Assembly: GCA_904420285.1 (NCBI GenBank)
Contig: CAJFUM010000064.1
Location: 1-32,114 of the forward strand
Reading direction: 5' to 3'
DNA length: 32,114 nt
Source: an uncultured Clostridia bacterium
Lineage (GTDB): Bacteria; Bacillota; Clostridia; TANB77; CAG-508
Position numbers and translations under genes: made by a program. Shown piece by piece: positions 1 to 7,119 of this stretch. Positions within the stretch are counted from its first letter, which is position 1; every line of letters begins with the position of its first letter. The notes under the pieces are model-generated. The model did not search any database. It was not told the origin of the DNA and worked only from the letters and a program-made list of their open reading frames with translations.

Positions 1-63
1 CGGGAATCGAACCCATGTCTCCGCCGTGAAAGGGCGATGTCTTAACCGCTTGACCACGGGGCC
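1..63 (-). tRNA. tRNA-Glu (TTC), 3' end cut off by the window edge
   Basis: Read on the minus strand the sequence starts GGCCCCGTGGTC at 63, has the anticodon loop CTTTCAC with anticodon TTC, and carries the T-arm motif GGTTCGATTCC. The 3' acceptor strand lies outside the window. It follows tRNA-Lys in the same orientation, so the two are probably cotranscribed. Confidence 0.93.
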
Positions 64-73
64 AGAAATCTGT

Positions 74-109
74 ACTAGGACTTTTAGTTTAATTCTTAGA
101 AGTCCTAGT
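74..109. repeat. Inverted repeat in the tRNA-Lys / tRNA-Glu spacer
   Basis: ACTAGGACTT at 74-83 is complementary to AAGTCCTAGT at 100-109, a perfect 10-bp stem with a 16-nt loop. It fills most of the spacer between the two tRNAs and has no T-run after it. A processing structure in the tRNA precursor is plausible; this is an inference. Confidence 0.5.
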
Positions 110-113
110 GGAT

Positions 114-189
114 TGGTGAGCCATCGCGGACTCGAACCGCGGACAACTTGATTAAAAGTCAAGTGCTCTACCACCTGAGCTAATGACCC
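114..189 (-). tRNA. tRNA-Lys (TTT)
   Basis: On the minus strand the gene starts GGGTCATTAGCTC at 189 and ends with an encoded CCA at 114-116. The anticodon loop CTTTTAA, flanked by the stem CTTGA/TCAAG, gives anticodon TTT. The T-arm GCGGTTCGAGTCCGC is complete. The acceptor strands GGGTCAT and ATGGCTC pair with two G-U pairs. Length is 76 nt. Confidence 0.97.
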
Positions 190-227
190 AGATTTCGAAA
201 TGCGTCCAATACGTGAACGCAAGTATA

Positions 228-256
228 ATTTTAAACTATTTTTTTTGTTTTGTCAA
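228..256 (-). promoter_or_regulatory. Sigma-A promoter of the tRNA-Lys/tRNA-Glu unit
   Basis: On the minus strand TTGACA (256-251) is followed after 17 nt by TAAAAT (233-228). It lies about 40 bp upstream of tRNA-Lys. The rest of the 190-493 stretch holds T-rich sequence with no gene, then the promoter and leader of the HAD gene. Confidence 0.7.
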
Positions 257-355
257 TACAATTTACAAAAATATTTAATTTTCCCCACCAATTTTTTTTT
301 TAATTATCAAAAATGATATTTTTAGTATAATTAATTATTAAAAAATCAGTCTAAT

Positions 356-385
356 TTGACATAAAATATCAACTTATTGTATAAT
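356..385 (+). promoter_or_regulatory. Sigma-A promoter of the HAD phosphatase gene
   Basis: TTGACA at 356-361, an 18-nt spacer, then TATAAT at 380-385. Transcription would begin near 392, leaving a leader of about 100 nt before the start codon at 494. Confidence 0.75.
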
Positions 386-397
386 ATATATATATTC

Positions 398-471
398 ACT
401 AGTAGACGATTTTGTGGTCAACTAGTTGTAACGTACTTTGAAAAAGAAAAAATCGCATTTCGATGAAATGC
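398..471 (+). promoter_or_regulatory. Structured leader of the HAD gene
   Basis: The leader contains ACTAGT at 398-403 and again at 421-426; the second copy is centred in the palindrome CAACTAGTTG (419-428). It also holds a small hairpin, GCATTTC (455-461), loop gat, GAAATGC (465-471). On the minus strand this hairpin is followed by a T-rich run and would look like a terminator. I do not recognise a known riboswitch or T-box here. Confidence 0.35.
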
Positions 472-493
472 AAATTGAAAAGGAGAGACTATA

Positions 494-1741
494 ATGTATC
501 AGCATAAGGTTTTTGGGCACAAGATTTCCATTGATACTCCGGTGAAGATTTATGAAAGCACTACAAGTTATGAAGAAGTATCTTTGTGGAAGTTTTACAA
601 CCAACAATTCTCAGAGAATCAAAAGTCTGTAGCTATTGTACTTGATGTCGATGGCACTTTGAATGAGAATAGCGATAGCTTACTCTCTGCAACGACTCAG
701 TATCAGCATCAGACACACGATTTTATGCTTGCTATTGCAACTGGCAGAACTATCACTGAGCGGCTATATTCCACCAAACATCAAGGCAAAAAAGGGTTTG
801 CAAATTTGGTTGATTTGCTTATTGGGCAAAATGGTTCTGTAGTAAAGATTGGAAACAAACTTTACGCAATTCCTTTTACTCCTAAGCAGCTGAACAAAGC
901 TATTACATCTTCTTTGAGGATTCTTGGTTTGAACCATACCAGCGAGCTCTTCCGTGGAGAGCACCTTTGCATTCATGTTCTGCAAGATAGTCCTAATGGA
1001 CTTGTGGAAAAGGTTTGCATTCCAGTTGCTGCTGGTAAAGATTCTCGGAGAATGCAAACGATACTGTCTCAGTACGATAGTATTGTTTCAGCTTACCGTG
1101 CAGGTGCTTTGACACCAACCTTTTATGGTTTGGCAATCGCTGAATACCTGAAAAGAGGTATGCCGGACTATCTAATCGATGTGTTGTATGAAGATGAGTT
1201 GTATGATTCTTTGGTAACAGAACTTACACTAGTAGGTGCTGACCTTACAAAGAAAGAAGAGCTCATTCAGCAGGAAGGTATTCCTGCTAGTGTTCAACAG
1301 CACATTGCAGATAGAGAACCCGGTACTCGTGGAGCAGAGCAAGACATCCATCCAGATATTCTGGATATTGGTATTATTGACAAACGGCTGAACATGGAAG
1401 CCATCAATTCTGCTATCCATTCCATTAATGGTGTAACATTTGGCATGGGCGACCAAGCCAATGACACTCACCTCTTTGCAGTGAATTATCCCTCAGTTGT
1501 TCTTCCTAGAGATGAACACGGTGGCTGGAGCTTTTCCATTGGAATGGCTCAAAAGTCCAAAGAGTCTGGTAATTCGGTATGCTTCATTAAGCCTGCAGGT
1601 GAGGAGTATGGCAACAATTTTCTTATTGGCCTTATGAGTTGTTTGACAAAATCTAAAATGGTAGCTTTTTGGAATAACTATCACGAAAGTGAAGTAAACC
1701 AGAAGCTGAAGCAAATGTTGCTTTCAATGGAAAATAACTAA
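494..1741 (+). CDS. HAD-superfamily hydrolase (Cof / type IIB-like phosphatase)
   Basis: A 415-residue cytosolic protein with all four HAD motifs: DVDGT with nucleophile D51 and acid D53, the TGR of motif II at 83-85, lysine 297 of motif III, and GMGDQAND at 317-324 with the metal-binding aspartates D320 and D324. The layout, with a large cap between motifs II and III, fits the Cof/sugar-phosphatase type, but the substrate cannot be read from the sequence. About 45 residues precede motif I. The start has an AGGAGAG ribosome-binding site at about 481-487. The gene is monocistronic, with its own promoter and strong terminator. Its base composition is unlike its neighbours: 961-1020 has 25 G+C in 60 bases, against 14 in 60 at 3001-3060 of the VirD4 gene, and it uses CTG, CGG and GGC codons that are rare elsewhere in the window. 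This suggests acquisition by transfer. Confidence 0.85.
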   Translation: MYQHKVFGHKISIDTPVKIYESTTSYEEVSLWKFYNQQFSENQKSVAIVLDVDGTLNENSDSLLSATTQYQHQTHDFMLAIATGRTITERLYSTKHQGKKGFANLVDLLIGQNGSVVKIGNKLYAIPFTPKQLNKAITSSLRILGLNHTSELFRGEHLCIHVLQDSPNGLVEKVCIPVAAGKDSRRMQTILSQYDSIVSAYRAGALTPTFYGLAIAEYLKRGMPDYLIDVLYEDELYDSLVTELTLVGADLTKKEELIQQEGIPASVQQHIADREPGTRGAEQDIHPDILDIGIIDKRLNMEAINSAIHSINGVTFGMGDQANDTHLFAVNYPSVVLPRDEHGGWSFSIGMAQKSKESGNSVCFIKPAGEEYGNNFLIGLMSCLTKSKMVAFWNNYHESEVNQKLKQMLLSMENN

Positions 1742-1761
1742 CTTCTCTATCCACAAAATCA

Positions 1762-1795
1762 AACCAGAGGGGATTAATTCCCTCTGGTTCTTTTT
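1762..1795 (+). terminator. Rho-independent terminator of the HAD gene
   Basis: AACCAGAGGG (1762-1771) pairs perfectly with CCCTCTGGTT (1780-1789) across an 8-nt loop and is followed by CTTTTT. The hairpin is GC-rich for this genome. It may also stop the DUF1858 gene read from the other strand, though the T-run on that side is weak. Confidence 0.9.
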
Positions 1796-1827
1796 ATACT
1801 TAATTAATTATCTTAGATTATTTATTA

Positions 1828-2013
1828 TTAATTATTTATTTTATCTAATAATTCATTAACATCTAGTCCATGTACTTCACATGCTTCTTCTAAAGTTTCT
1901 GCTTGTGATGCAGGACAACCTAAACAATGCATACCTGCTTCCATTAATACTTCTGCCTTTTCTGGTGCAGCTTCAAGTAATTCTCCAATTTTTGTATCTT
2001 TATTAAATTTCAT
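1828..2013 (-). CDS. DUF1858-domain protein (CxxC redox-disulfide type)
   Basis: A 61-residue protein whose whole length matches the DUF1858 family, sometimes named hybrid-cluster-protein-associated redox disulfide domain. It starts [14 protein letters not shown] and carries the paired cysteines C30 and C33 in [10 protein letters not shown]. The family is a small helical domain, found alone or fused to redox proteins; its biochemical role is not settled. The start is supported by AAGGAGAT, 6 nt upstream of the ATG. It stands alone between two divergently or convergently read genes and shows no sign of transfer. Confidence 0.85.
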   Translation of the reverse strand: MKFNKDTKIGELLEAAPEKAEVLMEAGMHCLGCPASQAETLEEACEVHGLDVNELLDKINN

Positions 2014-2137
2014 ATTTATATCTCCTTTACATAATAATTTAGTTATACAACTAATAAAATTTTAACATAATTTTTAAAAAAAGTATAGACAAATATAAAA
2101 ATTTGTTATATTATTGGTATAATTTGGAAAGGTGGTG

Positions 2138-2284
2138 TTGTCATTTAATTTATTAGATTTATTCTTTATATTATTTATTATTCATCTTTTTTTAACTCTT
2201 TATTCAATTTATTTATTTTTCAATAATAAAATCTTTCATAATTCACAAGGTTCTAAATTAAATTTAAAATCTAAATTTTTTTAA
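2138..2284 (+). CDS. Small membrane peptide at the head of the VirD4 module
   Basis: An open frame of 48 residues that starts with TTG at 2138, just after the good ribosome-binding site GGAAAGGTGGTG (2126-2137), and stops with TAA at 2284. The product is one hydrophobic helix (about residues 4-28, rich in L, F, I) followed by a short polar tail ending in KSKFF. It lies 5 nt before the AGGAGG of the VirD4 gene, so the two are likely cotranslated. I do not recognise a family. Short single-span proteins do occur in Gram-positive conjugation operons, but the assignment rests on frame, ribosome-binding site and position only. The transcript start is unclear: TATAAT at 2118-2123 lies very close to the start codon and has no good -35 element. 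Confidence 0.55.
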   Translation: MSFNLLDLFFILFIIHLFLTLYSIYLFFNNKIFHNSQGSKLNLKSKFF

Positions 2285-2299
2285 TTCTTAGGAGGTTAA

Positions 2300-4171
2300 A
2301 TTATAAAACGTTTTCTTTTTATTATAATTATATCCATCTTATATTGTTTAGTTGGTTTTATACTATTTCAAGATATTTTAATATCTACATCAGTTATTAT
2401 TCCATATGGTATACATCCTTTTGATATTTGTGTTAAAAACCCAGATTTATGGCAATATATTAAAATCATTTTTTGTATTACTTATATTTTTTCATCATTA
2501 ATAATTTCTAATTTTTTTTATTCTATTTTTCTACAATTTATAAATTATTTATCTAAATATATTAAAAATATTATTAATGTTATTTTTAAATTTAAAAATT
2601 TATTTATTTTTAAAAAAATTTATTATTTATTTAATTTATTAATTAATAAATTAAATAATAAAAATATGAAAAAAAAATATACTTTTTTTGATTCTAATAT
2701 TTCTAAAGAATTAATAAATTATCCTAATAAAAAAATTGTAAATAAAATGAATTATAATACAAAAAATATATTAAAAATATTTGTTGGAATTACAGAAAAT
2801 AATAAAGATAATATTTATTTATTGGATAAAAGTTTATTTCAAAATATTTTAATAACAGGAACTATTGGAACTGGAAAAACTAGTAGTGCAATGTATCCAT
2901 TTACAAAACAATTAATAGAATTTTGTAATAATGATTTTAATAATAAAATTGGAATGCTTATATTAGATGTAAAAGGAAATTATCATAAAAAAGTATTAGA
3001 ATTTGCCACTAATTCTAATAGAATCGATGATGTTATTATAATTAAATTAGGAGGAAAATATAAATATAATCCTCTTCATAAACCTAATTTAAAACCTTCA
3101 GTTCTAGCTAATAGATTAAAAACAATATTATTATTATTCTCTCCAAATAATACTGAAAGTTACTGGCTTGATAAAGTAGAACAAGCTCTGACAGAATGTA
3201 TAAAATTATGTAGATTATATAATAATAATTATGTAACATTTGAAGAGATACATAAATTAATTTCTATTCCTAATTATTATATAGAAAAAATAGACTATCT
3301 TAGAGAAAAATTTATTAATAATTATTTTTCTAAACAAGATATTTATAATTTAATTTCTTCATTAAATTTTTTCCAAAAAGAATTTTTTTCTTTAGATATA
3401 CGTACACTTTCTATTTTAAAATCTGAAATAACAAGAATTACAAATGTTTTTATTTCAGATTATGAAATATATAAAACCTTTAATCCCCCAAAAGAAGAAT
3501 TGAATTTTTATGGATTTGAAGATTTAATAAATACAGGAAAAATCGTTGTTTTAGATATGAATATATCAGAGTATAGAAATTTATCTAAAATAATTGCAGC
3601 ATATTTAAAACTAGATTTTCAAACTGAAGTTATGACAAGACTTGCTAATAATTTTGAGACTTCTAATCGAATAGTAGCTTTTATATCAGATGAATACCAT
3701 GAATATGTTACTACATCAGATAGTGAGTTTTATGCTCAAAGTAGAGAAGCTAAATGTATTAATATAGTGGCAACTCAGAGTTATACATCACTTTTAAATT
3801 CTTTAAATAATAAATATTCTGTAGAAGTAATATTACAAAATTTAGTTAATAAATTTTGGTTTAGAACTGATGATATTTATACAATTGAATCTATACAAAA
3901 ACAAATTGGAAAAGAGTATAAAGAAAAAATTTTAAAAAGTATATCCGAAAATGCCAAGATAACAAATTATAGCTATATTACCGAATCTTTAAATTCAACA
4001 GATTCAAATATCTCTGAAAGTATTAGTAAACAATTATATTATGAATATAAATTTGATACTAAATTTTTTACACAAGAATTAGAAAATTTTTGTTCACTTG
4101 CTTTTTTGTCAGATGGAAATAAAATAATTAATCCTCAAAAAATTTATTTAAAACCCTATTTTAAAAATTAA
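2300..4171 (+). CDS. VirD4/TraG-family type IV coupling ATPase
   Basis: This is the coupling ATPase that feeds substrates into a type IV secretion channel. Counting from 2300, two hydrophobic spans lie near residues 4-22 and 55-75, then Walker A GTIGTGKT with K193, an NPL motif near 257, Walker B with D464-E465 (FISDEYHEY), and the conserved SREAK...ATQ segment at 481-493, all typical of VirD4/TcpA/TraG proteins. The first ATG, at 2666, has no ribosome-binding site and would remove both membrane spans. The frame is open for 122 more codons back to a strong AGGAGG (2290-2295), where the only usable codons are ATT at 2300 (4 nt spacing) or ATA at 2303 (7 nt). I therefore place the start there, giving about 623 residues, the usual family size. 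The gene is followed by the pilin gene. Confidence 0.85.
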   Translation: MIKRFLFIIIISILYCLVGFILFQDILISTSVIIPYGIHPFDICVKNPDLWQYIKIIFCITYIFSSLIISNFFYSIFLQFINYLSKYIKNIINVIFKFKNLFIFKKIYYLFNLLINKLNNKNMKKKYTFFDSNISKELINYPNKKIVNKMNYNTKNILKIFVGITENNKDNIYLLDKSLFQNILITGTIGTGKTSSAMYPFTKQLIEFCNNDFNNKIGMLILDVKGNYHKKVLEFATNSNRIDDVIIIKLGGKYKYNPLHKPNLKPSVLANRLKTILLLFSPNNTESYWLDKVEQALTECIKLCRLYNNNYVTFEEIHKLISIPNYYIEKIDYLREKFINNYFSKQDIYNLISSLNFFQKEFFSLDIRTLSILKSEITRITNVFISDYEIYKTFNPPKEELNFYGFEDLINTGKIVVLDMNISEYRNLSKIIAAYLKLDFQTEVMTRLANNFETSNRIVAFISDEYHEYVTTSDSEFYAQSREAKCINIVATQSYTSLLNSLNNKYSVEVILQNLVNKFWFRTDDIYTIESIQKQIGKEYKEKILKSISENAKITNYSYITESLNSTDSNISESISKQLYYEYKFDTKFFTQELENFCSLAFLSDGNKIINPQKIYLKPYFKN

Positions 4172-4241
4172 TTTTTAATGTTTTTTGTTTTTATTTTTTA
4201 ATATTTTCACTTTTATCATTAAATTTTTAGGAGGTAATAAT

Positions 4242-4601
4242 ATGAAAAAAAGAAAAAGATATTTTTTTATTTTATATATTTTTTATATTATATTTATATC
4301 ATTAGTATTATTTATTAATTTATTTTCAATATCTTCTTTCGCAGGATTATTTGATAATACTCCCGAACTTGTTGATACTTTAAATAATGCACTAGAAGAT
4401 ATTGAAGGCTGGTTAATTACACTTGCTACTCCTGCAGCTGCTGTAGCAGTCGGTGTTGGTGTATTTATGAAAAAATTTAGTTTTGGTGATGAAGAAAGAA
4501 TACGAATTTCTAAAAAATTAATTAGAGGTTCTTTGTTTTCTTATGGTTTTATTTTAGCAATTAATCTTATTTTATCTGCAATTCGTTCTTTAATTGAATG
4601 A
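4242..4601 (+). CDS. VirB2/TrbC-like pilin subunit
   Basis: A 119-residue protein with a basic N-terminus (KKRKR), a long hydrophobic signal segment ending near SFA (about residue 34), a short polar stretch, a small-residue helix (ATPAAAVAVGVGVFM), a charged loop (KKFSFGDEERIRISKK) and a second hydrophobic helix. This is the layout of VirB2/TrbC and Maff2-type pilins of Gram-positive transfer systems. The start is ATG 4242, 7 nt after AGGAGG (4229-4234); an in-frame ATG at 4185 lacks a ribosome-binding site. The order VirD4, pilin, VirB6-like, PrgI is the usual order in Firmicute T4SS operons. A weak hairpin, ACTTTAATAAAGT, follows the gene at about 4606-4618 and could limit read-through. Confidence 0.75.
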   Translation: MKKRKRYFFILYIFYIIFISLVLFINLFSISSFAGLFDNTPELVDTLNNALEDIEGWLITLATPAAAVAVGVGVFMKKFSFGDEERIRISKKLIRGSLFSYGFILAINLILSAIRSLIE

Positions 4602-4698
4602 TAATACTTTAATAAAGTTATTTTGTGTCCTGTATTATAATTTTTTTAATAATCTATAATCTTTTATTTAATAATTCTTACATAATTAGGAGGTTCTT

Positions 4699-5592
4699 TT
4701 GGAAGAAGTTATTTCTAATACAGCTAATTTTTCCGATATAATTATTAATACTATTAATAGTTTATTAGGTTCTTTATTTTCATCTATTGATAATAGCGTA
4801 TATAATGTTTTAGATAATTTTGCTTTTATCAATTCTAATATACTTACAGATTCTTTTTTTGAAAAAGCATTTGGATATACTTCTAATAATGGTTTATTAT
4901 TCATTGCTAACTCTTTATTAACCGCTGTTTGTATTTATTATTGCTTCAAATTAATTTATTCACATTTTACTGGAATACAAATAGAAAGGCCATATCAATT
5001 TATTTTTAAATTATTAATTTTTGGTATATTTATTAATTCTTCATTTTTTATTTGCGAATTCTTCTTACATTTTACATCTCTTATTACTGATGCAATTAGA
5101 GATGTGGGTACAAGTATTGTTGGAGAAAAGATTTATTTTTCTTCTCTTATTGAAAATATAAATTCAGTTATAACTTTAGATTCAAATAGTATAAATGTTT
5201 TTTCTTTTGATGGTATGTTAAAAAGTTTAATTTCTGTTAGTTTTATAAGTCTATTATTTTCATATTCACTTAGATATATTATGATAAAAGTGCTTTTACT
5301 TATTATGCCATTTGCATTTCTTACATTAATTAATCAATCTAGCTCATGGTTTTTTAAAGCTTGGTTAAAAATCTTTTTATCTTTATTATTTATTCAGCCA
5401 TTTATATCCATTATTTTAATAATAATATTTGCATTAGATTTTAGTAGTGTAGATATTGCTAATAAAGTTTTATGTATTGGAGCTATTTTTGCTCTAATTA
5501 AGGCAAATTCATATGTTCAACATTTTATAGGAGGTATCACAATTGATGTATCAAATAATTTTAGATTAATGAAAATGAAAAATAATTTGTAA
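4699..5592 (+). CDS. VirB6/TrbL-like polytopic membrane protein
   Basis: A 297-residue integral membrane protein with about five to six hydrophobic spans (near residues 68-90, 103-130, 173-188, 192-212, 220-250 and 255-270) and a polar N-terminal segment. Its size, topology and place between a pilin and a PrgI gene fit the VirB6/TrbL inner-membrane channel component. It starts with TTG at 4699, 5 nt after AGGAGG (4688-4693). Sequence identity in this family is low, so the name rests on topology and context. A 97-nt gap with possible internal promoter sequence (TATTATAAT near 4633) separates it from the pilin gene. Confidence 0.7.
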   Translation: MEEVISNTANFSDIIINTINSLLGSLFSSIDNSVYNVLDNFAFINSNILTDSFFEKAFGYTSNNGLLFIANSLLTAVCIYYCFKLIYSHFTGIQIERPYQFIFKLLIFGIFINSSFFICEFFLHFTSLITDAIRDVGTSIVGEKIYFSSLIENINSVITLDSNSINVFSFDGMLKSLISVSFISLLFSYSLRYIMIKVLLLIMPFAFLTLINQSSSWFFKAWLKIFLSLLFIQPFISIILIIIFALDFSSVDIANKVLCIGAIFALIKANSYVQHFIGGITIDVSNNFRLMKMKNNL

Positions 5593-5607
5593 TAATAAAC
5601 TTTTGAA

Positions 5608-5649
5608 AGGAGGCAAGTATAATTTTTATATATTATACTTAAATGTTTT
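5608..5649 (+). promoter_or_regulatory. Split ribosome-binding site with an intervening hairpin
   Basis: AGGAGG at 5608-5613 is 36 nt from the ATG at 5650, too far for normal initiation. Between them AAGTATAAT (5615-5623) is a perfect inverted match to ATTATACTT (5632-5640) with an 8-nt loop. If the hairpin folds, 26 nt are looped out and the effective spacing is 10 nt. Phage T4 genes 25 and 38 are known precedents for such an arrangement. Confidence 0.6.
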
Positions 5650-5928
5650 ATGAAATTTATTTTTCCTCAAAATTATAATTTTAATAGTAAATTCCTTGGA
5701 TTTATTGATTATAGTACTGTAATTTTAAATATTATATGGGGTATTATTGTATTTATATTAGTATATTTTTTTATACCTAATATTACTATAAGAATTGGAA
5801 TATTTATAATTCTTTTTTTACCTTTTGCTTTATTAAGTATAATAGGTTTTAATCATGAAAAAATTATATATATTTTTAATTACTTATATAAATATATAAA
5901 ATCTCCTAAAATTTATTTATATAAATAA
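5650..5928 (+). CDS. PrgI-family T4SS membrane protein
   Basis: A 92-residue protein that begins with a short region MKFIFPQNYN, followed by two adjacent hydrophobic spans (about residues 23-43 and 48-66) and a basic tail rich in Tyr and Lys. This is the pattern of the PrgI family (equivalent to VirB3), which in Firmicute transfer operons lies between the VirB6-like gene and the VirB4 gene. Here VirB4 does not follow; it is found on the other strand near 14994. The ATG at 5650 is chosen because TAA at 5620-5622 closes the frame upstream. Its ribosome-binding site is split by a hairpin. I see no clear terminator after the gene. Confidence 0.8.
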   Translation: MKFIFPQNYNFNSKFLGFIDYSTVILNIIWGIIVFILVYFFIPNITIRIGIFIILFLPFALLSIIGFNHEKIIYIFNYLYKYIKSPKIYLYK

Positions 5929-6075
5929 TATTGTTGTTGTTAAATATATCTTTTTTATACTTCATAATTATCTTTCAAAAATTTTTATAATTTTTTAAAT
6001 TTCCCTAATTTCTGTTTTTTCTACAAAAATCTTATCCTTTCTACCTTTTTCTATAAAATATCGTGTTTTTTTGAA

Positions 6076-6104
6076 TTGTAAATTAGTGTAGAAAATGATA
6101 TAAT
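6076..6104 (+). promoter_or_regulatory. Extended -10 promoter of the dnaD-loader pair
   Basis: TTGTAA (6076-6081), 17 nt, then TGATATAAT with -10 TATAAT at 6099-6104 and the TG of an extended -10 at 6096-6097. A GGGGGA ribosome-binding site and ATG follow at 6124-6138. Confidence 0.75.
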
Positions 6105-6135
6105 CATAAACATACTTTTAGCAGGGGGAATATTT

Positions 6136-7104
6136 ATGAAATTAGAAAATGCAGATTTATCTTCTTTATTTTCAAATACAGTATTACCAGATATATTCTT
6201 TTCAGAATATTTATCTGAAGCAAATGGAGATTATATTAAGGTATATTTATATATCGTTTTTTTATCTAAATATGATAAAGATATAAAAATAAATGATTTA
6301 TCTAAAAAATTAGTTCTTCCTGTAAAAACTATACAAGATGCTATGAAATATTGGGAAGATCATGAAGTATTAACCAAAAAAAGTACTGGTTATATTGTAA
6401 ATAATCTACAAGAAATAGAGCTTCACAAATTATATAAACCAAAAACAGCTCTTTCTGCAGAGCAATTACAAAAATCAGCAGAAAATCAAAAACGTGCTAA
6501 AGCTATTGACTTTATAAATAATAAATATTTTTCTGGTCTTATGCCTACTACTTGGTATTCAGAGATAGAATTGTGGTTTAAAAAATACAATTTTGATGAA
6601 GAAGTTATGATAGCTTTATTTGGATATTGTTTTGATAAATCTGCTCTACACAAAAATTATGTACAAACTGTTGCTGAAGCATGGAATAAAAATAATATTA
6701 AAAATTTTAATGATTTAGATATTTATTATGAAAAGCAAGAAAAATTAAATGTAATAGCTAAAACAATATCAAAAAAATTAGGCTTGGCTAGACCACTTAC
6801 TCAATATGAGTATGCGTATATTGAAAAATGGAATATAGATTATGGATATGGTTTAGATATAATAGAAATAGCTTTAAAAAAGACTACATCTAAAGCTAAT
6901 CCTAATTTTGATTATTTGGATAAATTATTAACAGATTGGAATTCTAGGGGATTTAAGACTGTTGATGCAATTAAAAATTTCTTATCAGAAATTAAACAAA
7001 AAAATAAGAATATTAAACAAATGGCTAAAGAAACTGGATATGATAAATATGAGCAAAGAGCATATGAGAATTTTGATAATTTATATGCTAATTTTAAAAA
7101 ATAG
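6136..7104 (+). CDS. DnaD-domain replication initiation protein
   Basis: A 322-residue protein of the DnaD/DnaB family that remodels DNA at the origin and helps recruit the helicase loader. The N-terminal region (about 15-95) is a winged-helix domain of the DnaD type (SEANGDYIKVYLYI, then KTIQDAMKYWEDHEVL). Two DnaD C-terminal-type repeats follow, about 120-190 and 205-280, the second with the YxxxxxW signature (YEYAYIEKWNIDYGYGLDIIEIA). It is the first gene of a two-gene operon with the helicase loader, separated by 15 nt, as commonly seen in Clostridia. The ATG follows a GGGGGA site. Transcription is against the direction of the leftward fork from oriC. No sign of damage. Confidence 0.88.
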   Translation: MKLENADLSSLFSNTVLPDIFFSEYLSEANGDYIKVYLYIVFLSKYDKDIKINDLSKKLVLPVKTIQDAMKYWEDHEVLTKKSTGYIVNNLQEIELHKLYKPKTALSAEQLQKSAENQKRAKAIDFINNKYFSGLMPTTWYSEIELWFKKYNFDEEVMIALFGYCFDKSALHKNYVQTVAEAWNKNNIKNFNDLDIYYEKQEKLNVIAKTISKKLGLARPLTQYEYAYIEKWNIDYGYGLDIIEIALKKTTSKANPNFDYLDKLLTDWNSRGFKTVDAIKNFLSEIKQKNKNIKQMAKETGYDKYEQRAYENFDNLYANFKK

Positions 7105-7119
7105 AATGTGAGGTTTTTT

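Noticed and set aside
398..471. Riboswitch or T-box in the HAD leader
   Set aside because: The leader is short, and I could not recognise a known aptamer, specifier loop or antiterminator; only short palindromes and one small hairpin are visible.
4185..4241. Pilin gene starting at ATG 4185
   Set aside because: No ribosome-binding site lies before 4185, and a perfect AGGAGG lies 7 nt before ATG 4242. The shorter product has a typical signal segment.
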